From the NCBI RefSeq assembly GCF_900128995.1, contig NZ_FQUE01000005.1, positions 1 through 64,000 on the forward strand: DNA of 64,000 nt. Reading direction: 5' to 3'. This DNA comes from Loktanella atrilutea (GTDB taxonomy: Bacteria > Pseudomonadota > Alphaproteobacteria > Rhodobacterales > Rhodobacteraceae). Positions within the stretch are counted from its first letter, which is position 1; every line of letters begins with the position of its first letter. Positions 56,210-64,000 of the stretch are shown piece by piece. The notes below the pieces were generated by a model. The model ran no database searches. It was not told the DNA's origin and was given only the letters and a program-made list of their open reading frames with translations. Both the position numbers and the translations under genes were made by a program.

Positions 56210-57214
56210 CTACCTTCCGTTCAGCGCCAGCATCATCGCGCAGGCGGCCTTCGTCTCGCTCGTATCGTGAACGCGGTGAATTTGCACCCCCTGCGCGACC
56301 CCCGCCAGCGTGACCGAGAGGGAACCCGCCGCCCGGTCCGCCGCCACGGGCCGACCGGTCAGCGTGCCGATGAACCGCTTCCGCGAGGCGCCCAGCAGCA
56401 CCGGGCATCCCAGCGCATGGAACAGCGACAACCGCCGTAGCAGGGCAAGGTTGTGGTCCATCGTCTTGCCGAAGCCGATGCCAGGATCGACGACGATCCG
56501 GTCCGCGGCGATCCCCGCCGCCCGCGCCGCCGCGATCCGCGCGGCCAGATGGTCGTAGACGTCCAGCAGCACATCGTCATAGCGCGGATCGTCCTGCATC
56601 GTGGCGGGATCGCCGCCGCTGTGCATCAGGCAAACCGGCTGGCCACTCTCCCCCACCACCTGCGCCATGTCCGCGTCCCAGCGCAGGGCAGAGACGTCGT
56701 TGACCAGCGTCGCCCCCGCCGCCAGCGCCGCCCGCGCCACACCAGCCTTGCGCGTGTCGATAGAGATGGCCACGTCGCTCTGCCGCCGCAGGGCCGCGAT
56801 GACCGGTGCGGTGCGGTCCACTTCCTCCGCATCGGCCACGGTCACGGCACCGGGTCGCGTGCTTTCGCCGCCGATGTCGATGATCTCTGCCCCGTCCGCC
56901 TGCATCGCCAGCGCCTGCCGCAGCGCCACCTCCGGCGCGGCGAACCGCCCGCCGTCGGAAAAGCTGTCGGGCGTCACGTTCAGGATGCCCATGATCCGGG
57001 GCCGGTCCATGGCAAGCCCCGCCACCGCCGGCCGCGCCGCTGTCAGGGCCGTCACTACATCCTCGGGCAGCGCCTCGGCCGACACGATCCGGGGCGCCGC
57101 GTCGCGCGACAGAACCTCGATCCGGTCGAACCAGCACCAGCCGCCCGCAAGGGTCAGCGCCCCGGCGGGGCGCGCAGGGTCGGTCTGCGGGATCGGGCGG
57201 TAATAGAGGGTCAT
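56210..57214 (-). CDS. folP: Dihydropteroate synthase
   Basis: A 334-residue folate enzyme joining pterin pyrophosphate to p-aminobenzoate. The signature MGILNVTPDSFSDGG is near residue 73; IIDIGGESTRPGAVTV and VVDPGIGFGKTMDHNLALL follow. It has about 70 residues before the core (typical size is about 280), including RPAGALTLAGGWCWFDRIEV. It overlaps folB by 4 bp. Sulfonamides target this enzyme in general. Confidence 0.94.
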   Translation of the reverse strand: MTLYYRPIPQTDPARPAGALTLAGGWCWFDRIEVLSRDAAPRIVSAEALPEDVVTALTAARPAVAGLAMDRPRIMGILNVTPDSFSDGGRFAAPEVALRQALAMQADGAEIIDIGGESTRPGAVTVADAEEVDRTAPVIAALRRQSDVAISIDTRKAGVARAALAAGATLVNDVSALRWDADMAQVVGESGQPVCLMHSGGDPATMQDDPRYDDVLLDVYDHLAARIAAARAAGIAADRIVVDPGIGFGKTMDHNLALLRRLSLFHALGCPVLLGASRKRFIGTLTGRPVAADRAAGSLSVTLAGVAQGVQIHRVHDTSETKAACAMMLALNGR

Positions 57215-58131
57215 CGCAGGTCGGTCGCATCGACCGGCAGGGCGCGGGCGGGAACGGCGGCCTGCGGCGCATCGGCCCCGATCACCAGCAGTTCCGCCGC
57301 CTCGACCTGCCCCGCGAACCAGGCCACCAGCGCTGCGGCGTCGGCGGGGCCCGCGGCCGGGCCGTCAACCGCGTCCAGCATGATCTTCGATGGTGCCCAG
57401 ATGCAGGTCTGGCCGTTCTTCATCGCCCAGTCGAGCTCCGTCCGGCTGCCGACGACGATCAGCCGCGGGTCGCGGGCGGCCAGCACCCATGCGTTCTGCT
57501 CGATCGCCAGCAGGTCGATCCGCCGCTGCGCCAGCGCATGGGTCGCGCGCGGCGCGGGCGTCGGCGCCGGTCCCACGCAGACGATCAGCGGCGCGTCCAG
57601 CGCGATCAGGCTGTCCAGCCAGCCCGTCAGGCGGTCGGATTCCAGCGCCGCGTCGGACAGGAACAGCACCCGCGGATGCGGCGTCGCCGTATGGTCCTGC
57701 CCGGCGGGCTTGTGACCATCGCGGGCGCGCACGATCTCGACCCCTAGGGAAAACGGCCCCCGGTCCAGTTTCTCGATCCGCACGAAGACCCGCTCGGCCT
57801 GCGGTTCGTCCAGAATGCGTTCGGCCACGCGGGCCGCGAGGGTTTCAAGCAGGTTGATGCGCTCCGCGCGCAGTTCGGCGCCGATGGCTTCCGTCACGCG
57901 GTCATAGGACAGGATGCGATCGACATCGTCGTCGATCGGGCCGGTCTGGGGCAGCACCTCGACCACGACGTTGAAGCGCACGCGCTGCAGATGCCCGCGT
58001 TCCTGCTGAAAGGCACCGATCTCGACCTCAACGACATAGTCGCGCAGGGAAATCCGGTCATAGGGCAGATCGCCGCTCGCCGCGGCCCGCTCGGAGGGGT
58101 GGGCAAAGGCCAGTCGGATGTCGTCGGTCAT
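57211..58131 (-). CDS. folB: Dihydroneopterin aldolase with extra C-terminal domain
   Basis: A 306-residue protein. Residues about 20-140 are FolB (ISLRDYVVEVEIGAFQQERG, SYDRVTEAIGAELRAERINL, FVRIEKLDRGPFSLGVEI). FolB alone is about 120 residues, so about 160 residues extend beyond it. The second part (VLFLSDAALESDRLTGWLDS, WVLAARDPRLIVVGSRTELD, TCIWAPSKIMLDAVDG) has no family I can name and may assist the pathway. It is the first gene of the folB-folP-glmM operon. Confidence 0.85.
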   Translation of the reverse strand: MTDDIRLAFAHPSERAAASGDLPYDRISLRDYVVEVEIGAFQQERGHLQRVRFNVVVEVLPQTGPIDDDVDRILSYDRVTEAIGAELRAERINLLETLAARVAERILDEPQAERVFVRIEKLDRGPFSLGVEIVRARDGHKPAGQDHTATPHPRVLFLSDAALESDRLTGWLDSLIALDAPLIVCVGPAPTPAPRATHALAQRRIDLLAIEQNAWVLAARDPRLIVVGSRTELDWAMKNGQTCIWAPSKIMLDAVDGPAAGPADAAALVAWFAGQVEAAELLVIGADAPQAAVPARALPVDATDLR

Positions 58132-58198
58132 GGCAAAACCCCGGCGGTCTGAAGCGTGCCGCAGGCATAACCGGCGGCCCCCCGGGCCGCAAGCGGCG

Positions 58199-58873
58199 TC
58201 AGTTCGAGGCGCTGCGCGTCGGCTGGCGATAGAAGTAATGGGCGCCGATGGTGGCGGTCTTGGGGAAGCGATTGGCCCAGGACGGATGCACGGCCTTGGT
58301 GTGGTAGTGCGTGGCGCCCTGCGTCAGGCGGCGCGGCACACCGTCGATCAGCAGCTTTGCGACCTTGCCGACACGGGCAAAGGCAGTCTTGTTGCCGATG
58401 GCGTCAGAGTTGTTGTCGCAGGTCCAGCTGAACTGGCAGGCGAACTTCTTGCCCGACCCCTGATGCACGACACCGCAGACCGTGTTGGGATAGGCCGCGC
58501 TGTCGACGCGGTTCATGATGACCTCGCCCACGGCAAAGATGCCCTGCACCCCCTCGCCCCGCGCCTCGAAGTAAAGCGCGTCGGCCAGGCATTCCCATTC
58601 GCTGTTGCCCTTGGGGGCCGACATGGACGACAGGTAGGCATCGGTCATCACCGCATCGCCGCCGCTGGGGGCCGCGTTGCGGCGCGCGCTGTCCGGCACC
58701 GCGGTCAGCGCCGACAGGCGATTGTCGGGAACAATCGCCAGTGCCTGACGTTCCTGACCCAGAACCGCACCCAAACGGGCCGCCAGAACCTCCTCTGCCG
58801 TGGCCGACTGTGCGAGTGTCAGCGTGGCGAGGGTCATGCAGGCGGTCAGCAGGCGGCGCAGGGCAGTGTTCAT
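58199..58873 (-). CDS. SleB-type cell-wall hydrolase
   Basis: A 224-residue secreted hydrolase with a signal peptide (residues 1 to about 26, ending near SATAE). The hydrolase_2 domain contains SEWECLADALYFEARGEG (catalytic Glu103), VGEVIMNRVDSAAYPNTVCG, FACQFSWTCDNNSDAIGN and the C-terminal GATHYHTKAVHPSWANRFP. In spores, SleB cuts cortex peptidoglycan; in this non-spore group a general cell-wall remodelling role is expected. Confidence 0.88.
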   Translation of the reverse strand: MNTALRRLLTACMTLATLTLAQSATAEEVLAARLGAVLGQERQALAIVPDNRLSALTAVPDSARRNAAPSGGDAVMTDAYLSSMSAPKGNSEWECLADALYFEARGEGVQGIFAVGEVIMNRVDSAAYPNTVCGVVHQGSGKKFACQFSWTCDNNSDAIGNKTAFARVGKVAKLLIDGVPRRLTQGATHYHTKAVHPSWANRFPKTATIGAHYFYRQPTRSASN

Positions 58874-59017
58874 CGGTCAAGGCTTTCGTTCCGCACGGTC
58901 AGCCCCGTGCAGGCAGCGACCGTCTAGCGAAAGCTGACGCTGGGGTAAACCTTGCGGCTTGGCCAAATCCTGCCACTTTGATTCAACACACCGATTCGGC
59001 CGCCAAGCGGCTTTTTT

Positions 59018-61600
59018 CTAGTGCTGCAAGGCCGGTGACGCTTGCCCTTCACGACCCGTCAAGCGTTCTTCCAATGCGAGCTGAGCGGCGGAAAGCCGCG
59101 CAAGCGGTACCCGGAACGGCGAGCATGAAACGTAGTTGAACCCCTGCGCGCGACAGAATCCGATCGCCGCCCGAGTCCCCCCGTGCTCGCCGCAAATCGA
59201 GACGACGACATCGGGACGACCCGCCCGGCCCCGCGCCGCGCCGATCGCCAGAAGCTCGCCGACGCCGTCGAGGTCGAGGGTATGGAACGGATCCTCCTCG
59301 TAGACACCCTGCTGGACGTAGGTCGACATGAACCGCCCGGCATCGTCGCGCGACAGACCATAGGTCATCTGGGTCAGGTCGTTGGTGCCGAAGGACAGGA
59401 AAGACGCGTGCTTGACGATATCCTGCGCCCGCAGCGCCGCCCTGGGGGTTTCCACCATGACGCCCAGCTTGAAGGCAAAGGTGACGCCCATCTCGCTCTG
59501 CACCGCGCGGGCCACCGAATCGACGCGGACCTTGATCAGTTCGACCTCGCGCATCGCGCTGATCAGGGGGATCATGATCTCGGGCTGCACGACCAGACCG
59601 CGGGCCGCGACATCCGCCACCGCCTCGAAGATCGCCCGGGCCTGCATCTCGTAGATTTCGGGGATCGCGATACCCTGCCGCACGCCGCGCATGCCCAGCA
59701 TCGGGTTGTATTCGCTCAGCGCCTGCACCCGGTCCGTGACCGCCGTCAGCGGCATCGCCAACTGCTCGGCCAGATCGCGCTGCCCCGCCTTGTCGTAGGG
59801 CAGGAATTCGTGCAGCGGCATGTCGAACAGACGGATGCAGACCGGCCGCCCCTGCATGATCGCGAACAGCTCCGCGAAATCGTTGCGCTGCATCGGCAGC
59901 AGCCGGTCCAGCACGGCGCGCCGGTCGTCGGCGGTCTCGGCAAAGATCATCTCGCGCATGACGCCCAGCCGGTCGCCTTCGAAGAACATGTGCTCCGTCC
60001 GGCAAAGCCCGATGCCTTCGGCGGCGAAGTTGCTGGCGGTCTGCGCGTCGGCGGGCGTGTCCGCATTGGCGCGCACGCCGATGTCGCGGAAATCGTCGGC
60101 CCAGGACAGCAGCGTCTGAAAGGACGCGTCCAGCGTCGCTTCCAGCATCTGTGGACTGCCGGCCAGCACGGTGCCGGTGGTGCCGTCGATGGTGATCGTC
60201 TCGCCCACCGCAAAGCGCCGCCCGCCGGGGGCGACAATCTGGCCGCGCTTGCGGTCGATGGTCAGGTCCGACGCCCCCACCACGCAGGGCACGCCAAGGC
60301 CGCGACCGATGACGGCGGCATGGCTGGTGATGCCGCCGCGCATGGTCAGCACGGCTTGCGCCGCATGCATGCCGCGAATGTCCTCTGGCGTCGTCTCGCG
60401 GCGCACCAGCACGCAGGCCTCGCCGCGCGCGGCACTTGCCTGCGCCTCTGCCGCGGTCAGCACGATCCGGCCCGTCGCGGCACCGGGGCTGGCGGCGATG
60501 CCGCGCACGATCACGTCGCGCACCGCGGCCGGATCGACCTGCCGGTGCAGCATTTCCGACAGGGCATTGGACGGCACGCGCATCACCGCTTCCTCGCGCG
60601 GGATGATGCCGTCGCTCGCCAGATCGACGGCGATCTGGACCTGCGCCCGGCTCGACCGCTGCACCCGCACGGCATCCAGGATATGCAACACGCCATCCTC
60701 CAGCGTGAACTCGATCTGCATCTCCTCGCGCAGGCGGCTGCGGGCGGTCCAGCCGTAAGCCAGAAGCTGGGCAAAGACGTCCGGGCAGATATCCTCCAGC
60801 GCCGGGCCGCGCTGGTCGCTGGTCAGATAGATCGCGCCGGCCTTGTCGTTCAGCGCATCGCGCCCCTGGCTCTGGCTCAGGTAACGGCCGACGACCTGCG
60901 GCTGGCCGGTCGTGGCGTTGACGTACTGGATCACGCCGGACCCGCTCTCTCCGTCGCCGACACCCAGCGCCATCGCCTGCACCACAAGGCCCAGACCCGC
61001 ATCAACCGGGGCGCCCTTCGCCTCTCGCAGCAGCCGGGCAGAGGTGCCGTCCCAGGCCCGCGCCATGGACCGCAGCACCTCGGACAGCTGCACGCCGACG
61101 TCCTGCGGAAAGGGCTCTTCCGCCTCCGCCTCGAAGGTGTCGAGGGCGGCGTGCAGGGCGTGGATGCCGGTCAGGTTGGGGAAATCGAAAACCTCCGGGT
61201 CCAGCCGCGCGACGTGGACGGCGTAGGACTGCACGAAACGCAGGTAAAGTGCCGTCGCCGCAGCCTCGCCCACCCGTTTGGTCAGGTGGCGGTGGCTGAC
61301 CGCGTTCATCCCGATGTTCAGGATCGCCCCCGGCCCGCCCCAGTCCGGGTCCTGCGATGACGGCCGCACCGACAGCAGCGGCATCTCTCCAAAGGGTTCC
61401 AGCAGGCTCTCGACCGGGGGCAGCTGCCCCTTGGCGCAGCGCTGGACGGCGGCAAAGGACAGGGCCAGCGTCGTCGGCACGGGCATGTCGAGCCGGATCA
61501 GGCGCTGCAGGCACTTCGCCCGCCCGCCGTGCATCGACGGCGACATCTGCGCCGTGGGCGTGATCAGGGTCACATCCGGATAGATCGACGTCTGCTGCAC
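59018..61600 (-). CDS. ppdK: Pyruvate phosphate dikinase-like PEP-utilising enzyme
   Basis: An 860-residue protein, close to PPDK length (about 870-890). The swivelling His domain has VLTMRGGITSHAAVIGRGL, with the phosphocarrier His. The PEP/pyruvate barrel has LCRTEHMFFEGDRLGVMRE and ends with the catalytic Cys in FNYVSCSPFRVPLAR. The N-terminal nucleotide domain is diverged (HGGRAKCLQRLIRLDMPVP and GAILNIGMN in place of the usual GGKGANL and GMMDTVLNLG forms), so ATP use is uncertain. The start is a GTG at 61600 with AAGGG upstream. It may be a regulatory or altered-substrate PPDK homologue. Confidence 0.85.
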   Translation of the reverse strand: MQQTSIYPDVTLITPTAQMSPSMHGGRAKCLQRLIRLDMPVPTTLALSFAAVQRCAKGQLPPVESLLEPFGEMPLLSVRPSSQDPDWGGPGAILNIGMNAVSHRHLTKRVGEAAATALYLRFVQSYAVHVARLDPEVFDFPNLTGIHALHAALDTFEAEAEEPFPQDVGVQLSEVLRSMARAWDGTSARLLREAKGAPVDAGLGLVVQAMALGVGDGESGSGVIQYVNATTGQPQVVGRYLSQSQGRDALNDKAGAIYLTSDQRGPALEDICPDVFAQLLAYGWTARSRLREEMQIEFTLEDGVLHILDAVRVQRSSRAQVQIAVDLASDGIIPREEAVMRVPSNALSEMLHRQVDPAAVRDVIVRGIAASPGAATGRIVLTAAEAQASAARGEACVLVRRETTPEDIRGMHAAQAVLTMRGGITSHAAVIGRGLGVPCVVGASDLTIDRKRGQIVAPGGRRFAVGETITIDGTTGTVLAGSPQMLEATLDASFQTLLSWADDFRDIGVRANADTPADAQTASNFAAEGIGLCRTEHMFFEGDRLGVMREMIFAETADDRRAVLDRLLPMQRNDFAELFAIMQGRPVCIRLFDMPLHEFLPYDKAGQRDLAEQLAMPLTAVTDRVQALSEYNPMLGMRGVRQGIAIPEIYEMQARAIFEAVADVAARGLVVQPEIMIPLISAMREVELIKVRVDSVARAVQSEMGVTFAFKLGVMVETPRAALRAQDIVKHASFLSFGTNDLTQMTYGLSRDDAGRFMSTYVQQGVYEEDPFHTLDLDGVGELLAIGAARGRAGRPDVVVSICGEHGGTRAAIGFCRAQGFNYVSCSPFRVPLARLSAAQLALEERLTGREGQASPALQH

Positions 61601-61687
61601 TGCGGCATTCCCTTGTTCACCTGCAGCATAGGATGTGATGCCCCATCGTGCAAAGGAAAGCCTGTCGCATGGTCCGAAAGGTGGAAG

Positions 61688-63736
61688 TCAGCCCTCGATC
61701 CGTGTCAGGTCCGCCACGGACAGGCAGATGGTGCGGATGCGCGACAGCAGGTTCAGGCGGTTGCGCCGCAGGATCTGGCTTTCCGCATTCACCTGCACAT
61801 CGGTAAAGAAGCGGTCGATCGGCTGCCGCAGCGCCGCCATGGCCGCCATCGCGGCGCTGAAATCCTCATCGCGCATCGCCGGGGCGATTTGCTCTTCGGC
61901 GGTGTCGAGCGCCGTGAAGAGGTCCTTTTCCGCCTGATCCTCGGCGAACTTGATGTCGGCCCCGAAGGAGTATTCGACGCCGTCCTTGTCCTCGGCCTGC
62001 GTCAGGATGTTGTTGGCGCGCTTGAAGCCCTGGATCAGGTTCTCGCCGTCGTCGGTGTCGAGCGTCGCCTGCAGCGCCCGGGCCCGCTTGACCAGCAGCG
62101 TCAGGTCGTCGTTGTTCGGCATGGCGATGCAGGCGTCGATGACGTCGTGCCGGATGCCCTGATCCTTGAGGTAGACCTTCAGGCGGTCGTGGAAGAACGA
62201 CAGCAGCGAAGGCGCCCACGGTTTTTCCTCGAATGTTCCACCCATCGGCAACTGCAGATCATTCTCCAGCACCAGCCGGATCACCCCCAGCGCCGCACGG
62301 CGCAGCGCGAACGGATCCTTCGACCCTGTCGGCTTCTCGTCGATCGCCCAGAAGCCCGTCAACGTGTCCAGCTTGTCGGCCAGCGCCACGGCGACAGAGA
62401 CGGGTGCGGTCGGCACGGCGTCCGAAGGGCCCATCGGCTTCCAATGCTCCTCCGCCGCGGCGGCGACGGCGGCGTCGCGACCGGCGGCTTCGGCGTAATA
62501 ACGCCCCATAAGCCCTTGAAGTTCGGGGAATTCCCCGACCATCTCCGACCGCAGGTCAGCCTTGGCGATCTGGGCCGCTTCGAACGCCTGATCCGAGTCG
62601 GCGCCGACGACCGGCGCGATCTCGCGCGCCAGCGCCGCGATCCGGTCGATCCGGTCGCGCTGCGATCCCAGCTTGTTGTGGAAGGTCACCGCCGCCAGAC
62701 CGTCCAGCCACGGCCCCATCCCCGCCTGCGCCACGCGCAGGTCGTTGTCCCAGAAGAACTTCGCATCCGACAGCCGCGCCGACAGCACCCGCTGGTTGCC
62801 GTTCAGGATCGTGGCCCCATCGTCCGCCGTCTCGATATTGGCGACGGTGACGAATCGTTCGATGCGCCCGGTCTTGGGGTTGCGGACCGAGAAAAACTTC
62901 TGGTGCTCCTTCATCGAGGTCTGCAGCACCTCTGGCGGCAGGTCGAGGAAGGTCTCGTCGATCCGCCCCATCAGCACGACCGGCCATTCGACCAGCCCCG
63001 CGACCTCGGCCAGCAGGCCGCGATCCTCCACCACCTCCAGCCCGGTAGCAAAAGCCTGCGACGTGGCGTCCTGCCAGATCGCATCGGCGCGCTCGTCCGG
63101 GCGCAGCATGACCTTCGCGCGCTTCAGCTTCGCCTCGTAATCGTCGAAGGATGTTACGGAAAACGCCTCCGGCCCCATGAAGCGGTGGCCGCGTGTCGTG
63201 TTGCCCGACTTGAGGCCGTCGACGTCCAGCGGCACCACTTCTGCCCCGTCATCGCCGACGAGGATGCAAAGGATGGAATGCAGCGGACGCACCCAGCGCA
63301 GGCTGCCAGACCCCCAGCGCATCGACTTGGGCCACGGGAACGTGCGGATCGTCCGTTCCAGCACCTCTGCCACGATATCCGCCGCGGTCCGCCCCGGCCT
63401 GTCGATCATCGCGACGTAGAAGGCGCCCTTCTTGTCCTCGCGCGTTTCCAGCTGATCTACAGTCAGGCCGACGCCGCGCAGGAACCCTTCCAGCGCCTTA
63501 TCCGGCGCGCCGACCTTCGGCCCCTTGCGCTCTTCGCGCTGGCTGCGGCTCTCTGCCGTCAGATCCTCCACCGACAGGGTCAGGCGACGGGGCGTGGCAA
63601 AGGCGGCGGCGGCGGCATAGGTCAGACCCGCCTCGACCAGCCCGTCGGTCACCAGCTTCTTCAGGTCGGCACTGGCCTGCGCCTGCATGCGGGCGGGAAT
63701 TTCTTCAGAGAAGAGTTCGATCAGAAGGTCGGGCAT
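61688..63736 (-). CDS. glyS: Glycyl-tRNA synthetase beta subunit
   Basis: A 682-residue subunit of the bacterial alpha2-beta2 enzyme. It begins PDLLIELFSEEIPARMQAQA, typical of GlyS. The middle has SMRWGSGSLRWVRPLHSIL and LVEWPVVLMGRIDETFLDLP, and the C-terminus has a DALR-like tRNA-binding domain ending FFTDVQVNAESQILRRNRLN. The start ATG (63734-63736) overlaps the upstream stop by one base. glyQ should lie beyond the window. Confidence 0.95.
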   Translation of the reverse strand: MPDLLIELFSEEIPARMQAQASADLKKLVTDGLVEAGLTYAAAAAFATPRRLTLSVEDLTAESRSQREERKGPKVGAPDKALEGFLRGVGLTVDQLETREDKKGAFYVAMIDRPGRTAADIVAEVLERTIRTFPWPKSMRWGSGSLRWVRPLHSILCILVGDDGAEVVPLDVDGLKSGNTTRGHRFMGPEAFSVTSFDDYEAKLKRAKVMLRPDERADAIWQDATSQAFATGLEVVEDRGLLAEVAGLVEWPVVLMGRIDETFLDLPPEVLQTSMKEHQKFFSVRNPKTGRIERFVTVANIETADDGATILNGNQRVLSARLSDAKFFWDNDLRVAQAGMGPWLDGLAAVTFHNKLGSQRDRIDRIAALAREIAPVVGADSDQAFEAAQIAKADLRSEMVGEFPELQGLMGRYYAEAAGRDAAVAAAAEEHWKPMGPSDAVPTAPVSVAVALADKLDTLTGFWAIDEKPTGSKDPFALRRAALGVIRLVLENDLQLPMGGTFEEKPWAPSLLSFFHDRLKVYLKDQGIRHDVIDACIAMPNNDDLTLLVKRARALQATLDTDDGENLIQGFKRANNILTQAEDKDGVEYSFGADIKFAEDQAEKDLFTALDTAEEQIAPAMRDEDFSAAMAAMAALRQPIDRFFTDVQVNAESQILRRNRLNLLSRIRTICLSVADLTRIEG

Positions 63737-64000
63737 CAGCGCGTGCTTTCCGGTGGGGTGGGACAGCCTTCGGGGGCGGGGTTGCCGTCAAAGACGACCT
63801 CGCCGCAGGCGTTGATCTGGTGCCAGGCATAGGCCCGGCCGTCGGGGTAGACGGCGACGATCCGGTCGATGCCGTATTTCACGTCCTTCTGGCCGATGAA
63901 ACCGACGGCGACGCCCGCCTCGAGGTCCGCACCGATCTGTTTCGCATCGAAGCAGTCGAACCAGCCGGGCGCGACGCGCGGCTCTGCGCCGTCGACGATC
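63736..64000 (-). CDS. DUF6446-family protein, C-terminal part (5' end outside window)
   Basis: The last 87 codons of a gene on the minus strand, read from 64000: VAPGWFDCFDAKQIGADLEA, then DVKYGIDRIVAVYPDGRAYA, WHQINACGEVVFDG and PAPEGCPTPPESTR. This matches the DUF6446 proteins that sit between glyQ and glyS in Rhodobacteraceae. Its function is unknown; the missing start normally carries a membrane anchor. The stop (63736-63738) overlaps the glyS start. Confidence 0.8.
   Translation of the reverse strand, partial: IVDGAEPRVAPGWFDCFDAKQIGADLEAGVAVGFIGQKDVKYGIDRIVAVYPDGRAYAWHQINACGEVVFDGNPAPEGCPTPPESTR

Noticed and set aside
58999-59017. GCCGC-CAA-GCGGC-T6 hairpin beside the ppdK stop as its terminator
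   Set aside because: The T-run is on the plus strand, whereas ppdK is read from the minus strand; no plus-strand gene ends here, so polarity is wrong.
59183-61360. 725-codon plus-strand frame opposite ppdK
   Set aside because: Shadow frame, His/Arg/Gly-rich, while the minus strand carries a full PPDK-like protein.

Overview
The window is about 64 kb of GC-rich alphaproteobacterial chromosome. Gene content and order fit the Rhodobacterales (Rhodobacteraceae/Roseobacter type). Examples are the SPOR lipoprotein - dacC - tmk - holB - tatD - MBL run beside tRNA-Ser, a glyS gene preceded by a DUF6446-type gene, a folB-folP-glmM operon, paired Lrp/AsnC genes divergent from ilvC, and an aa3-type ctaD with a DUF2244 gene nearby. 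The genus cannot be fixed from sequence reading alone.

Layout. (1) 1-2390: 3' end of a gspC-like gene and a complete type II secretion secretin, gspD. (2) 2438-5038: an IS3-family element with a frameshifted orfB, itself interrupted by an IS110/IS1111-type element whose transposase has an amber codon right after its first catalytic Asp. (3) 5147-12598: a 40-residue membrane peptide, a MocR regulator, and divergently a complete seven-gene Nit1C (nitrilase/cyanotrophy, 'nitrogen starvation response') operon. (4) 13051-21365: accessory metabolism and signalling, comprising an alpha/beta hydrolase, a secreted protein, an ECF42-type sigma factor with its YCII/DGPF partner, a cupin, a cNMP-binding/thioredoxin-reductase-like flavoprotein, an HxlR regulator divergent from an epoxide-hydrolase-like gene with a palindrome between them, and a YdeI-family gene. 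(5) 21366-27569: a lower-GC defence island abutting the 3' end of tRNA-Ser(UGA). It is a graveyard of collinear fusions: GIY-YIG::HsdM, HsdS::SIR2-like and HsdR::Mrr, with an extra single-base frameshift in a G run in hsdR.

(6) 27879-33311: a housekeeping operon for cell wall, thymidylate and DNA polymerase functions. (7) 33374-39876: an AEC-type permease and, convergently, a five-gene polyamine-type ABC transporter operon that includes a DUF1330 gene and an intercistronic hairpin. (8) 40278-48419: tRNA-Leu(GAG), lipB, ctaD, a GNAT gene, DUF2244, a YqeY-like gene, carA and a GT2 glycosyltransferase with an unusual N-terminal domain. (9) 48373-54792: a GntR regulator, a UbiH-like monooxygenase, a class V aminotransferase, two Lrp regulators, ilvC and a DMT exporter. 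(10) 54863-64000: folB-folP-glmM, a SleB-type hydrolase, a PPDK-like gene, glyS and a truncated DUF6446 gene.

The most interesting parts are the decayed defence island with three in-order gene fusions, the nested IS pair with a candidate bridge RNA region, the intact Nit1C operon with a MocR gene and spaced direct repeats in its promoter region, and a hairpin repeat placed in two separate convergent intergenic gaps. No rRNA, CRISPR array, prophage structural gene or integrase was seen.
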